A DNA stretch of 64,000 nt from Streptomyces sp. NBC_00083 (GTDB lineage: Bacteria; Actinomycetota; Actinomycetes; Streptomycetales; Streptomycetaceae): the NCBI RefSeq assembly GCF_026343295.1, contig NZ_JAPELY010000002.1, positions 1,054,001 through 1,118,000 of the forward strand, given 5' to 3'. Under the pieces are notes generated by a model. The model saw nothing but the letters and a program-made list of their open reading frames with translations, was not told where the DNA came from and made no database searches. This document shows, in pieces, positions 9,521 through 16,341 of the stretch (position 1 is the first letter of the stretch; each line of letters opens with the position of its first letter). The translations under genes and the position numbers were made by a program.

Positions 9521-10750
9521 GTGAGAGACGTACTGAAGCGGGCAGGGGCGGGCACGGCCGCCGCCCTGGCATGGGCAGGACTGACGGCGGTCCTGGTGGC
9601 CGCGCTGACCGGGTGCTCGGGCGGCACCCTGGACATCGGTGACATCGGCGGCAAGCCGTTGACGCCGCAGGAGGCGATCCTGGTGACCCCGGACGACGGG
9701 GCCAAGGGGGTCATGGCGGACCAGAAGGTGGAGGTGCGGGTGCCGGGCGGGCGCCTGGAGCGGGTCAAGGTGATGAAGACGGAGGACGCCCAGCCCGAGG
9801 AGGTGCCGGGCAGGATCTCCGAGGACGGCCTGACGTGGACGCCCAACGCGGGGGCGCTGCAGCTGGCCGCGCTCTACACGGTGGACTCCGTGGCGCTCGA
9901 CGGCCACGGCCGCCGCCAGGCCCGCCACACCACGTTCACCACCTTCGTGCCCGAGCACCGTTTCATCGGCTACTTCAAGCCCGAGAACCGCTCCACGGTG
10001 GGCATCGGCATGATCGTCTCCTTCAACTTCAACCAGGCGATCAAGGACCGGGCGGCGGTCGAGCGCGCCATCCGGATCACTTCGCAGCCCCCGGTGGCGG
10101 TGAAGGGCCACTGGTTCGGCAAGGACCGGCTCGACTTCCGGCCCGAGAAGTACTGGGCCCCCGGCACCAAGGTCACCGTCGACATGCGGCTGCGCGACGT
10201 CGTCGCGGCGCCGGGTGTCTACGGCATCCAGGACAAGACGATCGGCTTCACCGTCGGGCGGGCCCAGGAGTCCCTGGTGGACGCCGAGGCCCACACCATG
10301 GAGGTGCGGCGCGGCGGCGAACTGGTCTCCACCCTGCCGGTCTCCGCGGGCTCGCCGAAGAACACCACGTACAACGGCAAGATGGTGGTCACGGAGATGT
10401 ACGACGTGACGCGGATGAACAGCCAGACCGTCGGCTTCGGCGGCGAGTACGACATCCCCGACGTGCCGCACGCGATCCGGCTCACCAACACCGGCACCTT
10501 CCTGCACGGCAACTACTGGGCGCCCTCCAGCACGTTCGGCAACACCAACACCAGCCACGGCTGCGTGGGGCTGCGCGATGTGAAGGGCGGCAGCTCGGAC
10601 ACCCCGGCCGGCTGGTTCTTCGACCGCACCCTCATCGGCGACATCGTCGAGGTGGTCAACTCCCATGACCGCCAGGTCGCCCCGGACAACGGGCTCGGCG
10701 GCTGGAACATGGACTGGGCGAAGTGGAAGGCGGGCTCCGCGGTCTCCTGA
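9521..10750 (+). CDS. L,D-transpeptidase lipoprotein with Ig-like domain (copy 1)
   Basis: About 409 residues. Lipoprotein signal with lipobox LTGC, Ig-like bacterial L,D-transpeptidase domains (about 50-260), then a YkuD catalytic domain with HGNYW and SHGCVGLRD, nucleophile Cys about residue 348. Makes 3-3 cross-links in peptidoglycan, common in actinomycetes, or processes tetrapeptide stems outside the membrane. Start uncertain: GTG 9521 gives a compact lipoprotein signal; GTG 9503 is in frame and also possible. The next gene is a paralogue with its own upstream terminator and promoter region, so the pair is a tandem duplication rather than a tight operon. Confidence 0.9.
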   Translation: MRDVLKRAGAGTAAALAWAGLTAVLVAALTGCSGGTLDIGDIGGKPLTPQEAILVTPDDGAKGVMADQKVEVRVPGGRLERVKVMKTEDAQPEEVPGRISEDGLTWTPNAGALQLAALYTVDSVALDGHGRRQARHTTFTTFVPEHRFIGYFKPENRSTVGIGMIVSFNFNQAIKDRAAVERAIRITSQPPVAVKGHWFGKDRLDFRPEKYWAPGTKVTVDMRLRDVVAAPGVYGIQDKTIGFTVGRAQESLVDAEAHTMEVRRGGELVSTLPVSAGSPKNTTYNGKMVVTEMYDVTRMNSQTVGFGGEYDIPDVPHAIRLTNTGTFLHGNYWAPSSTFGNTNTSHGCVGLRDVKGGSSDTPAGWFFDRTLIGDIVEVVNSHDRQVAPDNGLGGWNMDWAKWKAGSAVS

Positions 10751-11022
10751 TCCGCCCGGTGCCGCGCGCGCCGTTCCCCGGCGGTTTCCCGGCACCCCAC
10801 CAACGCACGGCCCACGACCGTTCCCGGCCCGACCAACCGGGAACGGTTTCTGTGTTTCGCCTGAGAGTCCCAGGAAAACTTGGGACTGAACGGTGACATG
10901 GACAGGGAGGTCGGGGCCCGGTTCGGTGTGATTATCTAGCGCCGTGCGTGCGCGTGGACGTGCGCGGGGGTGAGTGAGTGCGGGCGGTGGCGGGGCCACG
11001 CCGTGCGAGGGGAGAAACAGTC
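10751..11022. other. Intergenic region between the two L,D-transpeptidase genes
   Basis: Holds a terminator for copy 1, a second inverted repeat AGTCCCA-N8-TGGGACT (10866-10887), an AT-rich patch ATTATCTAG (10931-10939) that may be a -10 region for copy 2, and the strong ribosome-binding site of copy 2. No coding ORF is convincing. Confidence 0.5.
10817..10850 (+). terminator. Rho-independent-like terminator after L,D-transpeptidase copy 1
   Basis: ACCGTTCCCGG (10817-10827) pairs perfectly with CCGGGAACGGT (10837-10847) across a 9-nt loop and is followed by a T-rich stretch. Lies 67 nt after the stop. Confidence 0.8.
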
Positions 11023-12264
11023 TTGAACGGGCAGCCAATTTCGGGCGCTCCGGCCATGGCCGGACGGCGCGGGCGCCGGGGCAGCGCACTGCTGGCCCTC
11101 ATCTTCGGCGCGTTGCTGCTTCTGGTCACCGCGTGTGGCGGGGGCGACGGTTCGGGGAGCGCCGCGTCGAAGCCGGGGTCCGCCGCCGAGGACACCAAGG
11201 CGTCGGAGGCCGTGGTCACCATCGCCCCGGCGGACAACGCCAAGGACGTCGCCACCAACGGCGCGTTGAAGATATCCGCCGACAAGGGCAAGCTGTCCGC
11301 GGTCGCGGTCGCCGACAGCAAGGGCAATCCGGTCGCCGGGAAGATATCCGCCGACGGCCTCGGCTGGGTTCCGGACCAGCACCTCGCCTCCGCGACGCAG
11401 TACAAGGTCCACGCGGTCGCCAAGGACGCCAAGGGCCGCGAGTCCGCCAAGGACACCACCTTCACCACCCTCGTCCCGACGAACACCTTCATCGGGCAGT
11501 ACGTGCCCGAGGACGGCTCCACGGTCGGCGTCGGCATGCCGGTCTCGCTCAACTTCAGCCGGGGCATCACCAACCCGGACGCGGTCGAGAAGGCGATCAC
11601 CGTCACCGCCGAGCCGTCCGTCCCGGTCGAGGGCCACTGGTTCGGCAACGACCGCCTCGACTTCCGGCCCGAGAACTACTGGGCGCCCGGCACCAAGGTC
11701 ACCGTCAAGATGAACCTGGACGGCGTCGAGGGCCGGCCCGGCGTCTACGGCAAGCAGACCCGCACCATCCACTTCACCATCGGCCGCTCCCAGGTCTCCA
11801 CGGTCGACGCGAGCGCCCACACCATGAAGGTCGAGCGCGACGGCAAGGTCCTGAGGACCATCCCGATCAGCGCGGGCTCGCCGCAGAACACCACGTACAA
11901 CGGGCAGATGGTCATCAGTGAGAAGTACGAGGTGACGCGCATGAACGGCGCCACCGTCGGCTTCGGCGGCGAGTACGACATCAAGGACGTGCCGCACGCG
12001 ATGCGCCTGTCCGGCTCGGGCACCTTCATCCACGGCAACTACTGGGGCGCCCCCTCGGTGTTCGGCTCGGCCAACACCAGCCACGGCTGCGTCGGTCTGC
12101 GCGACGCGCGCGGCGCAGGCGACCCGTCCACCCCGGCGGCCTGGTTCTACAACAACTCCCTCATCGGCGACGTGGTCGTCGTGAAGAACTCCAAGGACAA
12201 GGTCATCCAGCCCGACAACGGTCTCAACGGCTGGAACCTGTCCTGGGCGCAGTGGACCAAGTAG
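11023..12264 (+). CDS. L,D-transpeptidase lipoprotein with Ig-like domain (copy 2)
   Basis: 413 residues, TTG start at 11023. This start is chosen because GAGGGGAG (11007-11014) lies 8 nt upstream; the in-frame ATG at 11056 lacks a good site. Lipoprotein signal SALLALIFGALLLLVTAC, Ig-like domains, then a YkuD domain with HGNYWGAPS and SHGCVGLRD, nucleophile Cys about residue 356. Clearly paralogous to copy 1, with shared blocks such as HWFGNDRLDFRPENYWAPG. Same 3-3 cross-linking role expected, with different expression. A 17-bp-stem terminator follows. Confidence 0.92.
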   Translation: MNGQPISGAPAMAGRRGRRGSALLALIFGALLLLVTACGGGDGSGSAASKPGSAAEDTKASEAVVTIAPADNAKDVATNGALKISADKGKLSAVAVADSKGNPVAGKISADGLGWVPDQHLASATQYKVHAVAKDAKGRESAKDTTFTTLVPTNTFIGQYVPEDGSTVGVGMPVSLNFSRGITNPDAVEKAITVTAEPSVPVEGHWFGNDRLDFRPENYWAPGTKVTVKMNLDGVEGRPGVYGKQTRTIHFTIGRSQVSTVDASAHTMKVERDGKVLRTIPISAGSPQNTTYNGQMVISEKYEVTRMNGATVGFGGEYDIKDVPHAMRLSGSGTFIHGNYWGAPSVFGSANTSHGCVGLRDARGAGDPSTPAAWFYNNSLIGDVVVVKNSKDKVIQPDNGLNGWNLSWAQWTK

Positions 12265-12280
12265 ACCCCGACGAACTCCG

Positions 12281-12317
12281 AGGGACCCGGTGCTGTGGCT
12301 CACAGCACCGGGTCCCT
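12281..12317 (+). terminator. Strong terminator after L,D-transpeptidase copy 2
   Basis: Perfect 17-bp stem: AGGGACCCGGTGCTGTG (12281-12297) and its complement (12301-12317), with a 3-nt loop. Followed by CGTCGTT. Begins 17 nt after the stop codon and could also act on the opposite strand. Confidence 0.9.
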
Positions 12318-12333
12318 CGTCGTTAGTGAGCGT

Positions 12334-12339
12334 TAACCT
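12334..12339 (+). promoter_or_regulatory. -10 element of leaderless enoyl-CoA hydratase transcript
   Basis: TAACCT, 6 nt before the ATG at 12346, with no ribosome-binding site. The identical hexamer and spacing recur at 26073. It lies just past the terminator, so it must serve the downstream gene. No clear -35. Confidence 0.6.
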
Positions 12340-12345
12340 GCCTGC

Positions 12346-13113
12346 ATGACTGTGAACCTCGAAGTTTCCGAAGGCGTCGGCACCATCCGGCTGGACCGGC
12401 CTCCGATGAACGCGCTCGACGTCGCGACCCAGGACAGGCTGCGCGAGCTGGCCGAGGAGGCGGCCCGCCGCGAGGACGTGCGGGCCGTGGTCCTGTACGG
12501 CGGGGAGAAGCTGTTCGCGGCCGGCGCGGACATCAAGGAGATGCAGGCCATGGACCACGCCGCCATGGTCGTGCGCGGCCGTGCGCTGCAGGACTCCTTC
12601 ACCGCCGTCGCCCGGATCCCCAAGCCCGTCGTGGCGGCCGTCACGGGCTACGCGCTCGGCGGCGGCTGCGAGTTGGCGCTCTGCGCCGACGTCCGCATCG
12701 CCGGCGACAACGCCAAGCTCGGCCAGCCGGAGATCCTGCTCGGTCTCATTCCGGGCGCCGGCGGCACCCAGCGCCTGGCCCGTCTGGTGGGCCCGTCCCG
12801 GGCCAAGGACCTCATCTTCACCGGACGCCAGGTGAAGGCGGACGAGGCGCTCGCCATCGGCCTGGTCGACCAGGTGGTACCGGCCGCCGAGGTGTACGAG
12901 CGGGCCTTCGCCTATGCCGCGCGGCTCGCCAAGGGCCCGGCCATCGCGCTGCGCGCCGCCAAGGAGTCGATCGACGCCGGCCTGGAGGCGGACCTCGACA
13001 CCGGGCTCGCCATCGAACGCAACTGGTTCGCGGGGCTGTTCGCCACCGAGGACCGCGAGCGGGGCATGCGCAGCTTCGTCGAGGACGGTCCGGGCAAGGC
13101 CAAGTTCCTCTGA
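12346..13113 (+). CDS. Enoyl-CoA hydratase/isomerase family protein
   Basis: 255 residues, crotonase fold. Hydrates trans-2-enoyl-CoA in beta-oxidation or a related acyl-CoA pathway in the cytosol. Features: oxyanion-hole segment FAAGADIKEM, second segment ALGGGCELALCADVRIAGD, and KLGQPEILLGLIPGAGGTQRL with the conserved catalytic Glu in QPE. The C-terminal helix region is complete. Single-gene unit: terminator upstream and leaderless promoter. The substrate cannot be predicted from context. Confidence 0.92.
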   Translation: MTVNLEVSEGVGTIRLDRPPMNALDVATQDRLRELAEEAARREDVRAVVLYGGEKLFAAGADIKEMQAMDHAAMVVRGRALQDSFTAVARIPKPVVAAVTGYALGGGCELALCADVRIAGDNAKLGQPEILLGLIPGAGGTQRLARLVGPSRAKDLIFTGRQVKADEALAIGLVDQVVPAAEVYERAFAYAARLAKGPAIALRAAKESIDAGLEADLDTGLAIERNWFAGLFATEDRERGMRSFVEDGPGKAKFL

Positions 13114-13148
13114 CGGAGCCGGAGTTGAGGGGGCCGGTCAACGCCGCT

Positions 13149-13214
13149 TGTACATGTGGTGGCGGTGTGTACACCCTGTGGGGGGATTAGCACAGCCTTA
13201 AGGGAACCTTAAGG
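13149..13214. promoter_or_regulatory. Two pairs of short palindromes, candidate regulatory region
   Basis: TGTACA occurs at 13149-13154 and 13168-13173 (19 bp apart). CCTTAAGG occurs at 13196-13203 and 13207-13214 (11 bp apart, same DNA face), giving a 19-bp symmetrical element. Such phasing fits cooperative regulator binding. The regulator is unknown. Confidence 0.4.
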
Positions 13215-13316
13215 AAAACCCTTCCGGAACGCTTGGTGATCACGTAATCGCACCAGGTCATCGCAGGTCAGGAGGGGTGCACCGGCCCTCTTTCTGCCCC
13301 CGTCATATGCCAAACC

Positions 13317-13347
13317 GCGCCTCCGGAACGTCAGGTTCCGGGGGCGC
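13317..13347 (+). terminator. Terminator-like hairpin in intergenic region
   Basis: GCGCCTCCGGAAC (13317-13329) pairs with GTTCCGGGGGCGC (13335-13347), 13 bp with one G-T pair and a 5-nt loop. No gene ends immediately before it. Confidence 0.6.
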
Positions 13348-13398
13348 GATTCCTTCGGAACGGCCCCGCTGTCCGCGCCGGGCCGCCATGATGGTGGC

Positions 13399-13902
13399 AT
13401 GGCGGGGCTGGAGGGTGTGGAACAACCGGCGCAGCGCGTGAGTGCGACCGCGGCGCGATGGATGCCGTCCGCCGACGACGAACTGGCGCTGAAGGCGCTG
13501 GAGTTGTTCGGTAATCCGACGGAGGGCGAGGTGCGCCTTGCGTCGCGCCCGGAGTCCGCGGCGACGGCCCGCCGCATCACCCAGTCCGTCGTCCTGCGTC
13601 AGTGGGCGCTCTCGCCGACCCTGGCGGAGCACGCGGTGCTCCTGGTCTCCGAACTCGTCGGCAACGCGGTCCGCCACACCGGGGCCCGCGTCTTCGGTCT
13701 GCGGATGCTGCGCCGCCGGGGCTGGATCCGGATCGAGGTCCGCGATCCCTCGCGCGGGCTGCCCTGTCTGATGCCGGTGCACGAGCTCGACGTCAGCGGC
13801 CGGGGGCTCTTCCTCGTCGACAAGCTGTCCGACCGCTGGGGCGTGGATCTGCTGCCGCGCGGCAAGACCACCTGGTTCGAGATGCGGGTCGCCGACCGCT
13901 GA
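13399..13902 (+). CDS. RsbW-like ATP-binding protein (HATPase_c_2)
   Basis: 167 residues. Serine-kinase/anti-sigma type ATPase domain of the GHKL fold: N-box SELVGNAVRHTG (about residues 82-93) and a G1-type segment VRDPSRGLP (normally DxGxG, here relaxed), then GRGLFLVDKLSDRWGV. Streptomycetes carry dozens of these stand-alone ATPases, which act as anti-sigma factors or partner switches. No sigma factor or anti-anti-sigma gene is adjacent, so the partner is unknown. CATGAT stands 6 nt before the ATG, fitting the leaderless pattern. Confidence 0.85.
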   Translation: MAGLEGVEQPAQRVSATAARWMPSADDELALKALELFGNPTEGEVRLASRPESAATARRITQSVVLRQWALSPTLAEHAVLLVSELVGNAVRHTGARVFGLRMLRRRGWIRIEVRDPSRGLPCLMPVHELDVSGRGLFLVDKLSDRWGVDLLPRGKTTWFEMRVADR

Positions 13903-13908
13903 CATCGC

Positions 13909-13950
13909 AGAAGCCCCCTGGCTGCCGGGTGCGGCGCCGCGGGGGCTTCT
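13909..13950 (+). terminator. Terminator after the RsbW-like gene
   Basis: AGAAGCCCCC (13909-13918) pairs perfectly with GGGGGCTTCT (13941-13950); the intervening GC-rich sequence can fold further. Starts 7 nt after the stop. Confidence 0.75.
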
Positions 13951-14280
13951 GAGGAGCGCCGTGAATCTGGGGGGGTGTGATCCACGGCGACTGAAGACGA
14001 CCTGGCCCGGGTCAATGGGGGTCGTGGCTCCGACTATGACAGATGGGCGGCCCATCATCAAAAGTCCTTAGTCGGACATAATGGCTGAAACCATCACAGT
14101 TTAGCTGTGAATCGTAGGTGAGCTAGAGCACGCACCTTCTAAAGCATGAATAAGTATCGAGACCGATGAGTGAATCGTCGATCTGGACGCCACCTCCCGG
14201 AGCGCGCCGAGCGCGACCCGCAAAGGTCCTGAAATGGGTCAATCATTACAAATCACCCTTCGGCGCACTTAAATGTCCAT
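13951..14280. other. AT-richer intergenic region upstream of deacetylase gene
   Basis: Noticeably lower GC than its surroundings, with patches such as GGACATAATGG (14074-14084) and TTCTAAAGCATGAATAAG (14137-14154). Tiny ORFs here (for example a 7-codon ORF from 14082) show no coding bias. Probably a promoter/regulatory region. Confidence 0.45.
14246..14275 (+). promoter_or_regulatory. Candidate promoter of the deacetylase/propeller operon
   Basis: TTACAA (14246-14251), 18-nt spacer, TAAATG (14270-14275), then 5 nt to the GTG at 14281. Close to the vegetative consensus at both hexamers and consistent with a leaderless mRNA. Confidence 0.45.
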
Positions 14281-15093
14281 GTGCTGAATCCATCACCCCG
14301 TGCGGTCGACCGCCGCAGCGCCCTGCGCGCCGGGGCGGGCGCGGCCATCGCGGGGGCGCTGACGGCAGGCTGTTCGGACGACCGGAGCGGCCACCGGCCG
14401 GCCGGCTCCCCGACGCCGCCGTCCGCCTCCGCGGCGGCCGCCGCCCGTCCCCAGGCGCCCCGCCCCGCGCCGGCCCCCCGTTCCTTCCCCGGCCTCCCGG
14501 TCCAGATCAGCAGCGGACCCCCGGGCCGCCCCCAGGTCGCCCTCACCTTCCACGGCCAGGGCGATCCGAAGATCGCCACCACCCTGCTCGGCGAGGCCGA
14601 GAAGGCGGGCGCCCGCGTCACCGTCCTCGCCGTCGGCACCTGGCTCGACGAGCAGCCCGCGATGGCCCGCCGCATCCTGGACGGCGGCCACGAGCTGGGC
14701 AACCACACCCTCCACCACACCGACATCTCCACCATGGACGAGGCGGAGGCCTACGCCGAGATCACCGGCTGCGCGGACCGCCTGCGCCGCCTCACCGGCT
14801 CCATCGGAACGTGGTTCCGGCCCTCCCGTACCCAGTACGCGACGCCGCTCGTTCAGAAATTGGCCCGCCGCGCGGGATACCCGCACGTCCTGTCGTACGA
14901 CGTCGACTCCCTCGACTTCACCTCGCCCGGCGCCTCGGCCGTGACCCGCAACGTCACCGGGCAGATCCGCAACGGATCGGTGGTGAGCCTGCACTTCGGC
15001 TATGCGGACACGGTCGCCGCGCTGCCCGTCCTACTCGCCGAACTGGAACGCCGCCGACTGCGCGCGGTCACGACCACGGAGCTGCTGATCTGA
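14281..15093 (+). CDS. Polysaccharide deacetylase-family lipoprotein, atypical motif 1
   Basis: 270 residues. Signal RRSALRAGAGAAIAGALTAGC combines an Arg pair with a lipobox; a Pro/Ala-rich linker follows to about residue 80. NodB-like fold: motif 2 GNHTLHHTD (His ligands) is intact; motif 1 is LTFHGQGDP instead of the usual TFDDG; motif 3 is RPSRTQY; motif 4 is SYDVDSLDF; the last motif is VVSLHFGY. The usual catalytic/metal Asp pair is therefore altered, so activity is likely modified or uses the later Asp. GTG at 14281 has no ribosome-binding site. Its stop overlaps the next start by one base (TGATG), so both products probably act together at the cell surface. Confidence 0.85.
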   Translation: MLNPSPRAVDRRSALRAGAGAAIAGALTAGCSDDRSGHRPAGSPTPPSASAAAAARPQAPRPAPAPRSFPGLPVQISSGPPGRPQVALTFHGQGDPKIATTLLGEAEKAGARVTVLAVGTWLDEQPAMARRILDGGHELGNHTLHHTDISTMDEAEAYAEITGCADRLRRLTGSIGTWFRPSRTQYATPLVQKLARRAGYPHVLSYDVDSLDFTSPGASAVTRNVTGQIRNGSVVSLHFGYADTVAALPVLLAELERRRLRAVTTTELLI

Positions 15094-16277
15094 TGCCGAC
15101 CGTAACGAAGACGACCACCGCGCTGCTCTCGGCGGCCGCCCTGCTCGCGGCCCTCGCCGGCTGCGGATCGGGATCCGACCACAAGGACGAGGCGCTCGGC
15201 TCCAAGGCGGCGGTCCCGCCCGCCGTCGTCAAGAAGACCGTGCCGCAGGGCCTGCCGGGGATGCCGCCGGTGCTCGACCCCAAGGACGCCTACGCCGCGG
15301 ACCGGCCGAACGCCCTTCAGCCGGCCGTGAAGAACTTCCTGCCGCGCGTGTACGTGCCCAACACCAACTCCAACACGGTCTCCGTGATCGACCCGGCCAC
15401 GTACAAGGTGATCGAGACGATCCCGGTCGGCCACCAGCCGCAGCACGTCGTGCCGTCCTGGGACATGAAGACGCTGTGGGTCAACAACGACCTCGGCGAC
15501 TCGCTCACCGCCATCGACCCGGCGACCGGCAAGACCGGACGCACCGTGCAGGTCTCCGACCCGTACAACCTCTACTTCACGCCGAACGGCAAGTACGCCA
15601 TCGTCATGGCCTCGATGGACCGCGAGCTCGTCTTCCGCGACCCCGTCACCATGAACCGCGTCAAGACCGTCCCGGTGACGTGCGCGGGCGTCAACCACGC
15701 GGACTTCTCCATGGACGGCCGGTACTTCATCGTCTCCTGCGAGTTCTCCGGCGAACTCCTCAAGGTCGACACCGAGCAGATGAAGGTCGTCGGACAGCAG
15801 AAGCTCCCCTTCGACGGGGCGATGCCGCAGGACGTGAAGATGTCCCCGGACGGCAAGACCTTCTACGTCGCCGACATGATGGCGCACGGCATGTGGGTCC
15901 TGAACGGCGACACGTTCGACAAGCCGACCCTGCTGCCCACCGGCAAGGGCTGCCACGGCCTGTACATCAGCCGCGACTCCAAGGAGATGTACATCTCCAA
16001 CCGCGGCGAGGGCACCATCTCCATCTTCGACTTCACCAAGAACAAGCTGACCAAGAAGTGGGAGCTGCCCGACGGCGGCAGCCCCGACATGGGCGGCGTC
16101 TCCGCCGACGGCAAGGTCCTGTGGCTGTCCGGGCGCTACAACGCCGAGGTGTACGCGATCGACACCGCCACCGGCAAGGAGCTGGCCCGCATCCCCGTCG
16201 GCTCGGGCCCGCACGGACTCGCCGTCTACCCGCAGCCCGGCCGGTACTCGCTCGGCCACACCGGCATCTTCCGCTGA
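15093..16277 (+). CDS. Seven-bladed beta-propeller (YVTN/YncE-like) lipoprotein
   Basis: 394 residues. Lipoprotein signal with lipobox LAGC (about residues 15-25), then repeating propeller blades such as RVYVPNTNSNTVSVIDPAT, TLWVNNDLGDSLTAIDPAT, KEMYISNRGEGTISIFDF and GRYNAEVYAIDTATGK. Such proteins bind ligands or partners outside the membrane; no catalytic residue is recognisable. One-base overlap with the deacetylase-like lipoprotein gene suggests a two-protein surface complex. A bidirectional terminator separates it from the convergent P450 gene. Confidence 0.87.
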   Translation: MPTVTKTTTALLSAAALLAALAGCGSGSDHKDEALGSKAAVPPAVVKKTVPQGLPGMPPVLDPKDAYAADRPNALQPAVKNFLPRVYVPNTNSNTVSVIDPATYKVIETIPVGHQPQHVVPSWDMKTLWVNNDLGDSLTAIDPATGKTGRTVQVSDPYNLYFTPNGKYAIVMASMDRELVFRDPVTMNRVKTVPVTCAGVNHADFSMDGRYFIVSCEFSGELLKVDTEQMKVVGQQKLPFDGAMPQDVKMSPDGKTFYVADMMAHGMWVLNGDTFDKPTLLPTGKGCHGLYISRDSKEMYISNRGEGTISIFDFTKNKLTKKWELPDGGSPDMGGVSADGKVLWLSGRYNAEVYAIDTATGKELARIPVGSGPHGLAVYPQPGRYSLGHTGIFR

Positions 16278-16304
16278 GCACCGGCCGGCGCGCGCCGCGG
16301 CGAA

Positions 16305-16335
16305 GGTGCCCCGGAGTCCACGGACCCGGGGCACC
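16305..16335. terminator. Bidirectional terminator between propeller and P450 genes
   Basis: GGTGCCCCGG (16305-16314) pairs with CCGGGGCACC (16326-16335); the centre adds GTCC/GGAC with a single bulged A. Serves two convergent genes whose stops are 64 bp apart. Confidence 0.8.
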
Positions 16336-16341
16336 CGCGGG

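Larger units (their letters stand above)
13114..13398. other. Intergenic region with structured DNA, no gene identified
   Basis: Contains paired TGTACA sites, paired CCTTAAGG palindromes, two GGAAC blocks and a terminator-like hairpin, but no ORF with streptomycete codon bias. The terminator lies about 200 nt after the preceding stop, so a short non-coding transcript is possible but unproven. Confidence 0.4.

Noticed and set aside
14166..15092. An upstream ATG (14166) in frame with the propeller gene, giving a 703-residue fusion.
   Set aside because: It reads through the deacetylase gene in the wrong frame, giving Arg/Pro-rich sequence; the deacetylase-like product and the lipoprotein signal at 15093 explain the region better.
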